Origin: Salipiger sp. IMCC34102
GTDB taxonomy: Bacteria > Pseudomonadota > Alphaproteobacteria > Rhodobacterales > Rhodobacteraceae
NCBI RefSeq assembly: GCF_004145405.1
Contig: NZ_SELQ01000004.1
Coordinates: 124,001 to 188,000 of the forward strand
Length of the DNA: 64,000 nt
Direction: 5' to 3'
In this document: piece after piece, positions 26,273-34,842 of the stretch
Numbering within the stretch: the stretch's first letter is position 1
How the letters are laid out: each line of letters begins with the position of its first letter
Made by a program: the position numbers and the translations under genes
Notes under the pieces: generated by a model
The model's input: the letters and a program-made list of their open reading frames with translations, nothing else
What the model was told of the DNA's origin: nothing
Database searches by the model: none

Positions 26273-27315
26273 TCGAGGTCGACGTCACCCGGCGGCTGGG
26301 GCAGTTCACCCTGGCTGCGGCCTTCACGGCGCCCGCCGGCGTCACCGCGATCTTCGGCCGGTCGGGGTCGGGCAAGACCTCGCTGGTAAAAACGGTCGCG
26401 GGGCTCCTGCGGCCCGACGCCGGCCACGTCCGCATCGGTGGCCGCGACATCACCCGGTTGCCGCCCGCCCGGCGCCGGATCGGCTACGTCTTCCAGGATG
26501 CACGGCTCTTCCCGCACATGACCGTCGCGCAGAACCTGGCCTACGGCGGCACGCACGAGCGCGACGCGGTGATCGACCTGCTGGGGCTCGGCCCCCTCCT
26601 GGACCGCCGCCCCGCCACGCTTTCGGGCGGAGAGACCTCGCGCGTGGGCCTGGGGCGCGCTCTGATGAGCGATCCGCAGCTTCTGGCCATGGACGAACCG
26701 CTCGCGGCCCTCGACGCGCCCCGCAAGGCCGAGGTGCTGAGCTATCTCGAACGGCTGCGCGACCGGACCGGGGTGCCGATCCTCTACGTCAGCCACGACA
26801 TGTCCGAGGTCGCGCGTCTGGCCCGCACGCTGGTCATCCTCGAGCAAGGCGCCGTCCGTCGCGCGGGCCCGATAGAGGAAGTCCTGTCGGATCCCGCCGC
26901 CGTCCCCCTCGTGGGTCCGCGAGAGGCGGGGGCCGTGCTGACGGGCCGCGTGTTGCGCTACGACGCCGCCGACGATCTGACCACGATCGCCCTGAGCGCG
27001 GCGCAGTTGATCCTGCCCGGACACTTGGGACCGGCGGGGGCCGCGGTCCGCCTGCGGGTGCCCGCCTCCGAGGTGATCCTGTCCACCGCTCCTCCGCAGG
27101 GGTTGAGCGCGCTCAATATCCTCTCCTGCCGGATCGAGGGGCTGACCGATGGGCAGGGGCCGGGCGTCGCGGTGTCCTTGCGCACGGGCGAGGACCGGCT
27201 ACTGGCACGGATCACGCGACGCTCGGCGCAGGCCATGGGGCTGGCGGCGGGGCAGGGGATCCACGCAATTCTCAAGGCCACGGCCATCGCCGCGCGCGAT
27301 ATCGGAGGGACATGA
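26269..27315 (+). CDS. modC: molybdate ABC transporter ATP-binding protein
   Basis: A 348-residue ATPase. The N-terminal domain has Walker A FGRSGSGKTS, the Q loop YVFQDARLFPHM, the signature TLSGGETSRVGLGRAL, Walker B LLAMDEPLAALD and the switch histidine YVSHD. The C-terminal 120 residues form a MOP-like oxyanion-binding domain (LNILSCRIEGL... and ITRRSAQAMGLAAGQGIHAILKA), the usual ModC architecture that gives feedback control by molybdate. It starts inside the modB stop and its own stop overlaps gntK (ATGA). Confidence 0.94.
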   Translation: MIEVDVTRRLGQFTLAAAFTAPAGVTAIFGRSGSGKTSLVKTVAGLLRPDAGHVRIGGRDITRLPPARRRIGYVFQDARLFPHMTVAQNLAYGGTHERDAVIDLLGLGPLLDRRPATLSGGETSRVGLGRALMSDPQLLAMDEPLAALDAPRKAEVLSYLERLRDRTGVPILYVSHDMSEVARLARTLVILEQGAVRRAGPIEEVLSDPAAVPLVGPREAGAVLTGRVLRYDAADDLTTIALSAAQLILPGHLGPAGAAVRLRVPASEVILSTAPPQGLSALNILSCRIEGLTDGQGPGVAVSLRTGEDRLLARITRRSAQAMGLAAGQGIHAILKATAIAARDIGGT

Positions 27316-27851
27316 TGGCGCACGACACGACAGACGGCGGGACCAAGGACCAGCCCCCGGCCCACCGGATCGTCGCGATGGGGGTGTCGGGCTGCGGCAA
27401 GTCCCGCATCGGGGCGATGCTGGCGGACAGGTTGGGGCTAGCCTTCCAGGACGGCGACGACCTGCATCCGCAGCACAACATCGACAAGATGGCCGCCGGC
27501 ATTCCGCTGGACGACGCCGACCGCGCGCCCTGGCTGGACGCGGTCGGACACGCGCTGGCCGGAGACCGCAAGGTCATCGCCTGCTCGGCCCTCAAGCGCA
27601 GCTACCGCGACCGGATCCGCGCGCTGGCCGGCCCGGTCGTCTTCGTCCACCTTGCTGGCGACCGGGAGGTGTTGCTCGACCGTGTCAGCCATCGTCCGGG
27701 CCATTTCATGCCGGCCACGCTGCTCGACAGCCAGTTCGCCACGCTGGAACCGCCCGGCCCGGACGAGGATGCCGTGACGGTCGACATCGACCAGCCCCCC
27801 CAGCAGGTGGTCGCGGCGATCATGGCAACGGGCCGGTTCGATGCAAGGTGA
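27312..27851 (+). CDS. gntK: gluconokinase
   Basis: A 179-residue P-loop kinase of the gluconokinase family, which phosphorylates gluconate to 6-phosphogluconate. Motifs: Walker A MGVSGCGKS, FQDGDDLHPQHNIDKMAAGIPLDDADRAPWL (substrate site), CSALKRSYRDRIR and the lid-region HFMPATLLDSQFATLEPP. All are intact. Its ATG overlaps the modC stop by four bases, so it is translated with the molybdate transporter, an uncommon pairing. Its last 32 bp overlap the 3' end of the convergent methyltransferase gene. Confidence 0.93.
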   Translation: MMAHDTTDGGTKDQPPAHRIVAMGVSGCGKSRIGAMLADRLGLAFQDGDDLHPQHNIDKMAAGIPLDDADRAPWLDAVGHALAGDRKVIACSALKRSYRDRIRALAGPVVFVHLAGDREVLLDRVSHRPGHFMPATLLDSQFATLEPPGPDEDAVTVDIDQPPQQVVAAIMATGRFDAR

Positions 27852-28929
27852 TCCGCAGGCCACCGTGGGGGACGGTGATCTTCGTGGGCTCGAACGGCAA
27901 TCCGGTGGCCTTGGCGAGCCCCCCCTCCGACGTGACCACGCCGACCCGCCAGCCGGAGAAGCGCTCGGACAGCGTCTTCCCCAAAGCCCCATAGAGCGGG
28001 AAGAGCTGCTTTCGATCTCCGATCCGCGCGCCGTAGGGCGGGTTCACGATGACCAGCCCCGGCGGTCCTTCGGGACGCGCGAGATCGCTGACCGCATGAT
28101 GCGAAAAATGCGCAAACCCCGCCACGCCAGCCTGCGCGGCGTTCCGCATCGCCATCGCGACGGCACCCGCATCGCGGTCGGAGCCGTGGAAGCGTAGTTC
28201 GGGCGCGGGACCTGCGGGGCGTTTCAGGGCGGCGAAGCGGTCCGGATCGTATGTCGCCAGATGCTGGAACGCGAACGCGCGGGACCGGCCGGGTTGCAGG
28301 CCTGCCGCGATCTCGGCGGCCTCGATCACGAAGGTGCCGGAGCCGCACATCGGATCGACCACCGGCTCCGTCCCGTCGTAGCCGCATTCGGCCAGGAAAA
28401 GGGCGGCCAGCGTCTCTCGCATCGGGGCCTTGCCGACCGCTTCCTTGTGGCCGCGCTTGTGCAGGCTCTCGCCGCTGGTATCGACGCTGAAGGTCACGAG
28501 GTTGTCGTCGATGCGCACCTTCAGCGTGACGGGGGCATCGGCGGCGATGGGGGCGCCAAGCTCCTCGCGCAGGGCCTTCTCGATCCGTTCCGTCGCGGCG
28601 CGCCCGTGATAGATCTTGGAGCGCCGGTCGGTCGCGACCTCCACCCGGACGGGCACGTCGCGGCGCAGCACGGCCCCCCAGTCGAACTTGCGCGCCCGCT
28701 TGTCGAGCTGGGCCAGGTGAAACGCCCGGAACGACCCGATCCGCGCCAGAACGCGGCCCGCGCCGCGCAGCTCCAGGTTCGCGCGCCAGACGTCGTCCCA
28801 GCCGCCGGTGATCGTCACCCCGCCCGCCGTGGCATCGGCCCCCGCGAACCCCTTGTCCAGCACCTCGCGGCGCAGCCGGTGCTCCAGCCCGGGCGGGGCG
28901 GTCGCGAAGATCTCGAACGGGTCAGGCAT
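27820..28929 (-). CDS. THUMP-domain class I SAM RNA methyltransferase (RlmL-like)
   Basis: A 369-residue RNA methyltransferase. An N-terminal THUMP domain (FATAPPGLEHRLRREVLDKGFAG..., then VTLKVRIDDNLVTFSVDTSGESLHKRGHKEAVGKAPMRETLAA) is followed by a Rossmann methyltransferase domain with DPMCGSGTFVIEAAEIA and the catalytic VNPPYGARIG motif. This is the layout of the N-terminal half of E. coli RlmL (23S rRNA m2G2445), without the RlmK half. The ATG at 28929 gives MPDPFEIFAT. It ends 32 bp inside the convergent gntK gene. The exact target nucleotide is inferred from the family. Confidence 0.88.
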   Translation of the reverse strand: MPDPFEIFATAPPGLEHRLRREVLDKGFAGADATAGGVTITGGWDDVWRANLELRGAGRVLARIGSFRAFHLAQLDKRARKFDWGAVLRRDVPVRVEVATDRRSKIYHGRAATERIEKALREELGAPIAADAPVTLKVRIDDNLVTFSVDTSGESLHKRGHKEAVGKAPMRETLAALFLAECGYDGTEPVVDPMCGSGTFVIEAAEIAAGLQPGRSRAFAFQHLATYDPDRFAALKRPAGPAPELRFHGSDRDAGAVAMAMRNAAQAGVAGFAHFSHHAVSDLARPEGPPGLVIVNPPYGARIGDRKQLFPLYGALGKTLSERFSGWRVGVVTSEGGLAKATGLPFEPTKITVPHGGLRITLHRTGPLP

Positions 28930-29011
28930 GGCGGTGTTTCCTCGCACGTCGGGCAGGGCTGCGGCACGGATCGGGACCGCGATCCCCCCGTGGCCCAACG
29001 ATGTCGGAAAT

Positions 29012-29085
29012 TGGAGGCGAGTACCGGAATCGAACCGGTCTACACGGATTTGCAATCCGCTGCATAACCTACCTGCCCACTCGCC
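29012..29085 (-). tRNA. tRNA-Cys (GCA)
   Basis: A 74-nt cloverleaf on the minus strand. Acceptor GGCGAGT pairs with ACTCGCC, the discriminator is U73 as in cysteine tRNAs, the anticodon loop TTGCAAA gives GCA, the T arm contains GGTTCGATTCC, and CCA is encoded. Confidence 0.96.
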
Positions 29086-29237
29086 GTCCGAGGCCCCGGA
29101 TAGACAGCTTCGCGCCCGGGGTCAACCGATGGCACGCAACACTCGGGGGCAAAGCGTCGCTGCCCTTGACACGAACATTGCCGCTCGGGGCCACCTATGG
29201 CATCACTTGGAAAAAGCAATCGAGTGGACAGGACACC

Positions 29238-29891
29238 GTGGCAGATTTTGCAACACGCAGGACGATGATGGTCGACACGCAGGTGCGGCCCTCTGACGTC
29301 ACCAAATTCCCGATCATCGACGCGTTGCTCTCGGTCCCGAGAGAAGATTTCGTACCCTCTTCCATGATCGAGGCCGCCTACGTGGGCGAGAACCTGACCC
29401 TGCCCGGGGGCCGCGTCATGCTCGAGCCGCGCACGCTGGCCAAGATGCTGGACGCGCTGGATATCCAGCCGACCGACGTGATGCTCGACCTTGGCTGCGG
29501 GCTTGGCTACTCGACGGCCGTCGCGGCCCATCTCGTCGATTTCGTGGTGGCCGTCGAATCCGACGAACGCCTGTCCGAGGAAGCGCAGGCCAACCTGTCC
29601 GATCACGGCATCGACAACGCCGCGGTCATGACCAACCCGCTCGAAGACGGCTGTGCGGCGTCGGGCCCCTACGATCTGATCCTGATCCACGGCGCGGTCG
29701 AACAGGTTCCCGACAGCCTTGTCGAACAGGTCAAGGACGGCGGCCGGGTCGCGGCCCTGTTCGTCGAAGGCGCGCTCGGCACCGCGCGCATCGGCGTCAA
29801 GTCCGGTGGGCGCCTGGCCTGGCGTTACGCCTTCAACGCGGGCGCGCCCCTTCTGCCGGGCTTTCAGAAGGCCCGGAGCTTCGCGCTATGA
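29238..29891 (+). CDS. pcm: protein-L-isoaspartate O-methyltransferase family protein
   Basis: A 217-residue SAM methyltransferase of the PCMT family, which repairs isoaspartyl residues. It has RRTMMVDTQVRPSDVTKFPIIDALLSVPREDFVP, GRVMLEPRTLAKMLDAL, the SAM motif LDLGCGLGYSTAVAAHLV and LILIHGAVEQVPDSL. The start is a GTG at 29238, 6 nt after AGGA. Its stop overlaps the tolC ATG (ATGA). Alphaproteobacteria very often carry this divergent Pcm just upstream of tolC, and its repair activity in that setting is unproven. Confidence 0.87.
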   Translation: MADFATRRTMMVDTQVRPSDVTKFPIIDALLSVPREDFVPSSMIEAAYVGENLTLPGGRVMLEPRTLAKMLDALDIQPTDVMLDLGCGLGYSTAVAAHLVDFVVAVESDERLSEEAQANLSDHGIDNAAVMTNPLEDGCAASGPYDLILIHGAVEQVPDSLVEQVKDGGRVAALFVEGALGTARIGVKSGGRLAWRYAFNAGAPLLPGFQKARSFAL

Positions 29892-31243
29892 GCCGGTTCG
29901 CGAAAGCCGCCCTGACCGCGCTGTGCCTGACGGTGAGCGTGACCTCCGCCCATGCCGACAACCTCGTCCAGACGCTGACGGACGCCTATGCTTACTCCGG
30001 CCTTCTGGTGCAGAACCGCGCCGTGCTGCGCGCCGCGGACGAGGACGTGGCCCAGGCGGTGTCGCAGCTTCTGCCGGTGATCAGCTGGTCCTCGTCGATC
30101 AACACGCAAAGCCCCCGTGCCCCCGGCGCAGACCGCTTCACCGGCAGCCTGTCGCTGACGGGTCAGCTGAACCTCTACGATGGCGGGGCGAACCGCTACG
30201 CCGTCGCAGCACAGAAGGAACTGGTCCTCGGCACGCGCCAGGCCCTGCGCTCGGCCGAGCAGCAGGTGCTGTTCCGGGCGGTGCAGGCCTACATGGCGAT
30301 CATTTCGGCGCAGGAATTCATCCGCCTGCGCGAGAACAACGTCAGCCTTCTGCAACAGGAGCTGGGGGCCGCCAACGACCGCTTCGAGGTCGGAGAGGTC
30401 ACGCGCACCGACGTGGCGCTGGCGCAGGCGCGTCTGGCGGAATCGCGCAGCCTGCTGGTGCAGGCCCGGGGCGACCTGGAACAGGCGGAGGCCGAGTTCG
30501 AGGCCGCCGTCGGACGCGAGCCGGGGTCCATCAGCAGCGCGCAGCCCGCCCCCGTTTCCAACACGGAGGCGCAGGCGATCGCGGTCGCCATGCGCAACCA
30601 CCCCGACATCCTGCAGGCCCAGTTCAACGTCGCCGCCTCGGAGCTGTCCATCGCGCGGGCCGAGACGTCCTACAAGCCGCAGGCGAACCTCAACGCGCAA
30701 ATCGGGACCGACTTCAACGGCGACATCGGTAATTCGGTCGGTCTGTCCTTCGGCGGGCCGATCTATTCCGGCGGGCAGATCGCCTCGGCCGTGCGGCAGG
30801 CCGTGGCCCAACGCGACCAGTCCCGCGCCGGGTTGCGGATCACGACGCTGGCCGTGCGCCAGCAGGTCGCGAACGCCTATGCCGTCCTGCAGGTCGCGCG
30901 GGCGCAGCTGAGCTCGAGCGCCGAACAGGTCCGCGCCGCGCGCCTGGCCTTCGAGGGAATCCGGGAGGAAGCGACGCTGGGCGCCCGCACCACGCTGGAC
31001 GTGCTGAACGCCGAGCAGGACCTTCTGGACGCCCGGGCGCTCGTCATCCAGGCCCAGGTGGCAGAGGTGAATGCTTCCTACGCCGTGCTCGTGGCGATGG
31101 GCCTGATGACGGCGGAACATTTGCGCCTGCCGGTCCAGATCTACGATCCCAGTGCCTACTACGACCTGGTCGAGGATGCGCCCCCCGCGCTGTCGCGGCA
31201 GGGACAGGCCCTGGACCGCGTCCTGAGCGCCATCGGCCAGTAA
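29888..31243 (+). CDS. tolC: TolC-family outer-membrane efflux channel
   Basis: A 451-residue outer-membrane protein with a signal peptide (MSRFAKAALTALCLTVSVTSAHA). It shows the TolC repeat pattern: two halves of long amphipathic helices, each with a beta section (for example FRAVQAYMAIISAQEFIRLRENNVSLLQQEL and QQVANAYAVLQVARAQL) and the typical ARTTLDVLNAEQDLLDARALVIQAQ. TolC forms a trimeric exit duct for multidrug pumps and for type I secretion. It is a plausible exit channel for the RTX protein encoded upstream in this window, although no ABC/MFP partner genes are seen. Confidence 0.93.
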   Translation: MSRFAKAALTALCLTVSVTSAHADNLVQTLTDAYAYSGLLVQNRAVLRAADEDVAQAVSQLLPVISWSSSINTQSPRAPGADRFTGSLSLTGQLNLYDGGANRYAVAAQKELVLGTRQALRSAEQQVLFRAVQAYMAIISAQEFIRLRENNVSLLQQELGAANDRFEVGEVTRTDVALAQARLAESRSLLVQARGDLEQAEAEFEAAVGREPGSISSAQPAPVSNTEAQAIAVAMRNHPDILQAQFNVAASELSIARAETSYKPQANLNAQIGTDFNGDIGNSVGLSFGGPIYSGGQIASAVRQAVAQRDQSRAGLRITTLAVRQQVANAYAVLQVARAQLSSSAEQVRAARLAFEGIREEATLGARTTLDVLNAEQDLLDARALVIQAQVAEVNASYAVLVAMGLMTAEHLRLPVQIYDPSAYYDLVEDAPPALSRQGQALDRVLSAIGQ

Positions 31244-31309
31244 TCATCGCCTGGTTGTCCGATCAACGCGACCGGGCTACCATCGCACAACGTCAACCGG
31301 GAAGCCCGC

Positions 31310-32104
31310 ATGTCCGACGCCATGACCAACGTGAAGATCGAGGACGTGCTGTCCTCCATCCGCCGGCTGGTGGCAGAAGGATCGGGTGACGCCGCGGCCG
31401 CGCCAGACGGGCGGACGCCGAGCGAGGGCAAGCGGGTCGGGCGGTTGGTGCTGATGCCGTCGCACCGGGTCGACCTCGACCCCGAGCAGGGACCGCCAGA
31501 GGTCGAACCGCCCTTGCAGTTGCGCCCCTCGGACCGCCGGGATGCGCCCGCGACGTCCTCCGCCTCCGATCTTCTGGCCACGATCGCCGAGCTGGAAGCC
31601 GCCGTTCGGGGCCAGGCGGACGACTGGGAGGACGACGGCACCGGCACGGACCTTGACAAGAGCTGGGCCAGCGCGGGCTTCCGCGGCGATGTCTCCATCG
31701 AGGATGCGGTCGAGGTCGCGCCGTCGGACTGGCCGAACACCCTGGCCGAGGCGCAGCGGATCTTCGGGACGCAAGAGACGCGCGACGACCGCGAGGATGC
31801 GGCGGAGCCAGTCTTCCGCCACCAGGAGGCCCATGGCGCAGCGGCCCGCCGTGCGGAGGAGGACGAGCATCACGACGACCTGATGCCGCTTTCGGATGAG
31901 GATTTCGACGCCGCGGAACGCGAGCAGCTGAACTACTACCTCGAAGGCGGTGGCGGCATCACGCGCGAAGCCCTGGCGCAGGTCGTCCGTGACATCGTCC
32001 GCGAGGAACTGCAGGGCCGGATGGGAGAACGCGTGACGCGCAACGTCCGCAAGCTGGTCCGGCGCGAGATCCACCGCGCCTTGTCCACCAGCGACTTCGA
32101 CTGA
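31310..32104 (+). CDS. PopZ-like (DUF2497) polar organising protein
   Basis: A 264-residue protein with the three-part layout of PopZ: a short N-terminal helix (KIEDVLSSIRRLVAEG, residues 8-23), a long acidic disordered middle (residues 25-205, rich in Asp, Glu, Pro, Ala), and a C-terminal helical domain (LAQVVRDIVREELQGRMGER, then VRKLVRREIHRAL) matching the DUF2497 oligomerisation region. PopZ assembles polar condensates that anchor chromosome and cell-cycle proteins. Its position after pcm-tolC matches the tolC-popZ order seen in many alphaproteobacteria. Sequence identity to characterised PopZ is low, so the name is an inference. Confidence 0.68.
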   Translation: MSDAMTNVKIEDVLSSIRRLVAEGSGDAAAAPDGRTPSEGKRVGRLVLMPSHRVDLDPEQGPPEVEPPLQLRPSDRRDAPATSSASDLLATIAELEAAVRGQADDWEDDGTGTDLDKSWASAGFRGDVSIEDAVEVAPSDWPNTLAEAQRIFGTQETRDDREDAAEPVFRHQEAHGAAARRAEEDEHHDDLMPLSDEDFDAAEREQLNYYLEGGGGITREALAQVVRDIVREELQGRMGERVTRNVRKLVRREIHRALSTSDFD

Positions 32105-32161
32105 GGTCCGGCGGGGCAAACAAAGGGCGACCCGACCGACCCGCTTCTCCCGGAACCGGGC

Positions 32162-33613
32162 TCAGACCTCTTCCGCAAGTGCCAGCAGGCGATCCATGTC
32201 CAGGTAGGTCTCTATATGCGCAGCCAGCGCGTCGAGCGTCGTCTCGACCGTTGCGTCGTAATCCTCGACCGGGGCGGGGTGGCCGATCCGGTCGAGGTAG
32301 GCCTGCCGGAACGCGTCCGCGGCGAAAAGCCCGTGCAGGTAGCACCCCATGACGCGGCCATTGGCGGAAGCGGCCCCCTCGGGTCTGCCGTCGAAATCCA
32401 GCCAGGCGCGCTCCGCATCGGGGCCGGTGGTCTGGCCCAGGTGGATCTCGTATCCCGACACCGGGTCGCCGGTGGGGCGGTAATGCGCGGCGCTCAGTGC
32501 AAGACGCTTGCGCGGATGCAGCACCGTCTCGACATCGAGATGGCCCAGCCCCTCCACCGCGCCGGGGGGGCCTTCCAATCCGTCCGGATCGCTGATCCGC
32601 CGCCCCAGCATCTGGTAGCCGCCGCAGATCCCCAGCACGTGACCACCGCGCCGCAGGTGCGCGGCCAGGTCGATGTCCCAGCCCTGCGCGCGGAAATGCG
32701 CCAGATCGGCGATCGTCGACTTCGACCCCGGCAGCACGATCAGATCCGCGTCCAGCGGCAGCGGCCGCCCTTCCGGCACGATCTCCACGCTGACGCCGGA
32801 GGACACAGACAGCGGGTCGAGATCGTCGAAATTGGCGATCCGGTTCAGCCGCGGCACGACCACCTTGACAGCACCTCCCTTGCGCGAGGCGATGTCCATC
32901 ACGTCCTCCGCCGGCAGTTTCCAGGCCTGCGCGAACCAGGGCACGACGCCGAGCGATGACCAGCCCGTGCGGCGCGCGATCTCGGCCATGCCACTGTCGA
33001 AGAGCGACAGGTCACCGCGGAACTTGTTGACCGCGAACCCCGTGATCCGGGCGGCATCGTCGGACGGCAGCACCGCCTTCGTTCCGACGAGCTGTGCTAT
33101 GACCCCGCCGCGGTCGATGTCGCCCACCAGCACGACGGGCACGCCCGCGGCCTCGGCAAAACCCATGTTGGCGATGTCGCCGGTCCGCAGGTTGATCTCC
33201 GCCGGGCTGCCTGCGCCTTCGACGACGACCAGATCGCAGCCCGTGGCGAGGCGACGGAAACTGTCGAGTACGCGCGGCATCAGCTGCGGCTTGAGGGCGG
33301 CGTAGTCGCGGGCGCGCACGGTCGTCAGGCGCTGGCCTTGCACGACCACCTGCGCGCCCTGGTCCGTTTCGGGCTTCAGCAGCACCGGGTTCATGTCGAC
33401 CCGCGGCGCACGCCCGCAGGCCCGCGCCTGAAGGGCCTGCGCCCGGCCGATCTCGCCCCCGTCTTCCGTGACGGCGGCGTTGTTGGACATGTTCTGCGGC
33501 TTGAACGGCGCGACCGACAGGCCCCGGTTGCGCGCGGCCCGCGCGATGCCGGCCACCAGCATCGACTTGCCGACGTTCGACCCGGCGCCCTGAATCATGA
33601 TTGCCCGTGCCAT
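32162..33613 (-). CDS. cobQ: cobyric acid synthase
   Basis: A 483-residue glutamine-dependent amidotransferase that amidates four carboxylates of the corrin ring in cobalamin synthesis. N-terminal synthetase domain: P-loop [33 protein letters not shown] and [13 protein letters not shown]-terminal glutamine amidotransferase domain: [13 protein letters not shown] with the nucleophile cysteine, and a late GCYLHGLF histidine. It is divergent from a small membrane protein gene 51 bp away. No other cob genes are in the window. MeaB, at 61 kb, serves a B12-dependent mutase. Confidence 0.96.
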   Translation of the reverse strand: MARAIMIQGAGSNVGKSMLVAGIARAARNRGLSVAPFKPQNMSNNAAVTEDGGEIGRAQALQARACGRAPRVDMNPVLLKPETDQGAQVVVQGQRLTTVRARDYAALKPQLMPRVLDSFRRLATGCDLVVVEGAGSPAEINLRTGDIANMGFAEAAGVPVVLVGDIDRGGVIAQLVGTKAVLPSDDAARITGFAVNKFRGDLSLFDSGMAEIARRTGWSSLGVVPWFAQAWKLPAEDVMDIASRKGGAVKVVVPRLNRIANFDDLDPLSVSSGVSVEIVPEGRPLPLDADLIVLPGSKSTIADLAHFRAQGWDIDLAAHLRRGGHVLGICGGYQMLGRRISDPDGLEGPPGAVEGLGHLDVETVLHPRKRLALSAAHYRPTGDPVSGYEIHLGQTTGPDAERAWLDFDGRPEGAASANGRVMGCYLHGLFAADAFRQAYLDRIGHPAPVEDYDATVETTLDALAAHIETYLDMDRLLALAEEV

Positions 33614-33664
33614 CGCGCGCCTCCCTTGCTACCCATACGCCAGCCCGTGCCCGAGAGGAACGCC

Positions 33665-34237
33665 ATGAACACCCCCGCGCACCTGATTTTCGGCCTCGCC
33701 GCCTTCGGCAGGCCCAAGGCGGGCCGGATCACCCTGGCCGCCCTGGCGGGCGGGCTGGTGCCGGACCTGTCGCTCTACCTTCTGGCGGGCTGGCAACTGG
33801 CGGTGATGGGCACCGATCCGCAGGTGGTCTTCGGCACTATGTATTACTCGGCGCTGTGGCAGGGCATCTTCCGCGTCGACAACTCGGTCCCGCTCTGGGC
33901 GGTCCTGGCGGCCGTGGGTCTGCTCTGGCGCAGCCCCGTGGTCGTGGCCTTCGCCGGATCGGGACTGCTGCACCTGGCCCTGGACTTTCCGCTACACCAC
34001 GACGACGCCCGGGCGCATTTCTGGCCGCTGACCGACTGGGTCTTCGCAAGCCCGCTGAGCTACTGGGACCCCGCGCACTTCGGCGGGGTGATCGGCCCGA
34101 TCGAGGTCGGCGCCTGCGTGATCCTGTCGCTCTGGCTGTGGCGGCGGTTCCGGTCGCGCGCGATGCGCGGGCTGATCGCGGCGCTCGCCGTGCTGGAGGT
34201 CACCCCCGCCCTGATCTTCGGGCTGATGATGGCCTGA
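33665..34237 (+). CDS. small polytopic membrane protein, metal-dependent hydrolase-like
   Basis: A 190-residue protein with about five hydrophobic spans. MNTPAHLIFGLAAFG, with an early histidine, and SGLLHLALDFPLHHDDARAHFWPLTDW, with a cluster of histidines and aspartates in the middle, resemble the YdjM/DUF457 group of membrane-bound putative hydrolases. The H/D cluster could bind a metal. AGAGGA precedes the ATG. It is divergent from cobQ. A two-way terminator hairpin follows it. The function is unknown. Confidence 0.78.
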   Translation: MNTPAHLIFGLAAFGRPKAGRITLAALAGGLVPDLSLYLLAGWQLAVMGTDPQVVFGTMYYSALWQGIFRVDNSVPLWAVLAAVGLLWRSPVVVAFAGSGLLHLALDFPLHHDDARAHFWPLTDWVFASPLSYWDPAHFGGVIGPIEVGACVILSLWLWRRFRSRAMRGLIAALAVLEVTPALIFGLMMA

Positions 34238-34241
34238 TGCG

Positions 34242-34269
34242 AAAAAGCGGCCCCGAGGGACCGCCTTTT
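34242..34269. terminator. bidirectional intrinsic terminator
   Basis: GCGGCCCC pairs with GGGACCGC (one C-A mismatch, loop of about 4 nt), flanked by AAAAA on the left and CTTTT on the right. T-runs therefore follow the stem on both strands. It lies between the convergent genes at 33665-34237 (+) and 34294-34620 (-). Confidence 0.8.
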
Positions 34270-34293
34270 CGAAATCGAAACGGTAGGGGCCTG

Positions 34294-34620
34294 TCAGGCG
34301 GCCCGAGCGTCCGCTTCCGCGGCGGCATGACGCCGCTCGCTCTCTTCACGCGACAGGGCGACCGAGGTGCGCACACCCTTGCCCACGAATTCCATCAGTC
34401 CGGCGACAACACGCTCGTTGGGGTCGATGCCCGCGCAGGACAGCACTTCACGGCCGTCGCGCGAACGCGCCCAGCGTGCGATCTGCTCTGGCCCGTTGCC
34501 ATACTTCTTGTCGTCGGCGATCGCGTCGTCGAGAGCGGCAAGAACCACGGCGGCGAACAACTTGCGCGCCCGATTGCCCTGTTCATTGTTGAAGGCGGTT
34601 CCATCAACGAAATCTCTCAT
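34294..34620 (-). CDS. conserved small cytoplasmic protein, unknown function
   Basis: A 108-residue, mostly helical protein with no signal peptide or membrane span. It begins MRDFVDGTAFNNEQGNRARK and contains ALDDAIADDKKYGNG, ARSRDGREVLSCAGIDPNERV and a C-terminal charged EESERRHAAAEADARAA segment. It looks like a small family restricted to Rhodobacterales (I think one catalogued as a DUF), but I cannot give a function. It is divergent from efp across a 222-bp spacer that holds an inverted repeat. Confidence 0.8.
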   Translation of the reverse strand: MRDFVDGTAFNNEQGNRARKLFAAVVLAALDDAIADDKKYGNGPEQIARWARSRDGREVLSCAGIDPNERVVAGLMEFVGKGVRTSVALSREESERRHAAAEADARAA

Positions 34621-34713
34621 ATACGCTCCTAGTCTAAACGCGCCTAATCGCGGCGGTGACGCTCCTTATGCCCGAAAGTTGGGCAAAATGGCGACCTGTT
34701 TCGGAATGCCTGT

Positions 34714-34730
34714 CATGCACTGCGTGCATG
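34714..34730. promoter_or_regulatory. inverted repeat upstream of efp
   Basis: CATGCAC-TGC-GTGCATG is a perfect 7-bp inverted repeat in the divergent spacer (34621-34842) between a small unknown gene and efp. It is a candidate operator or a small hairpin; there is no motif I can name. The rest of the spacer is AT-rich with room for two promoters. Confidence 0.4.
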
Positions 34731-34842
34731 TCTAGCGGTTTTTCGCGCAAGATGGGTCGTCTTGCGGGGCTGTTGCACGCCAGATATAGACCCGATCCAG
34801 AAGTCATCAACCTTTTGCAACATTCCTGCCACGAAGTGACCC

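Noticed and set aside
27820-28929. Full RlmL/RlmK fusion
   Set aside because: Only THUMP plus one methyltransferase domain fits in 369 residues; the RlmK half is absent and no adjacent gene supplies it.
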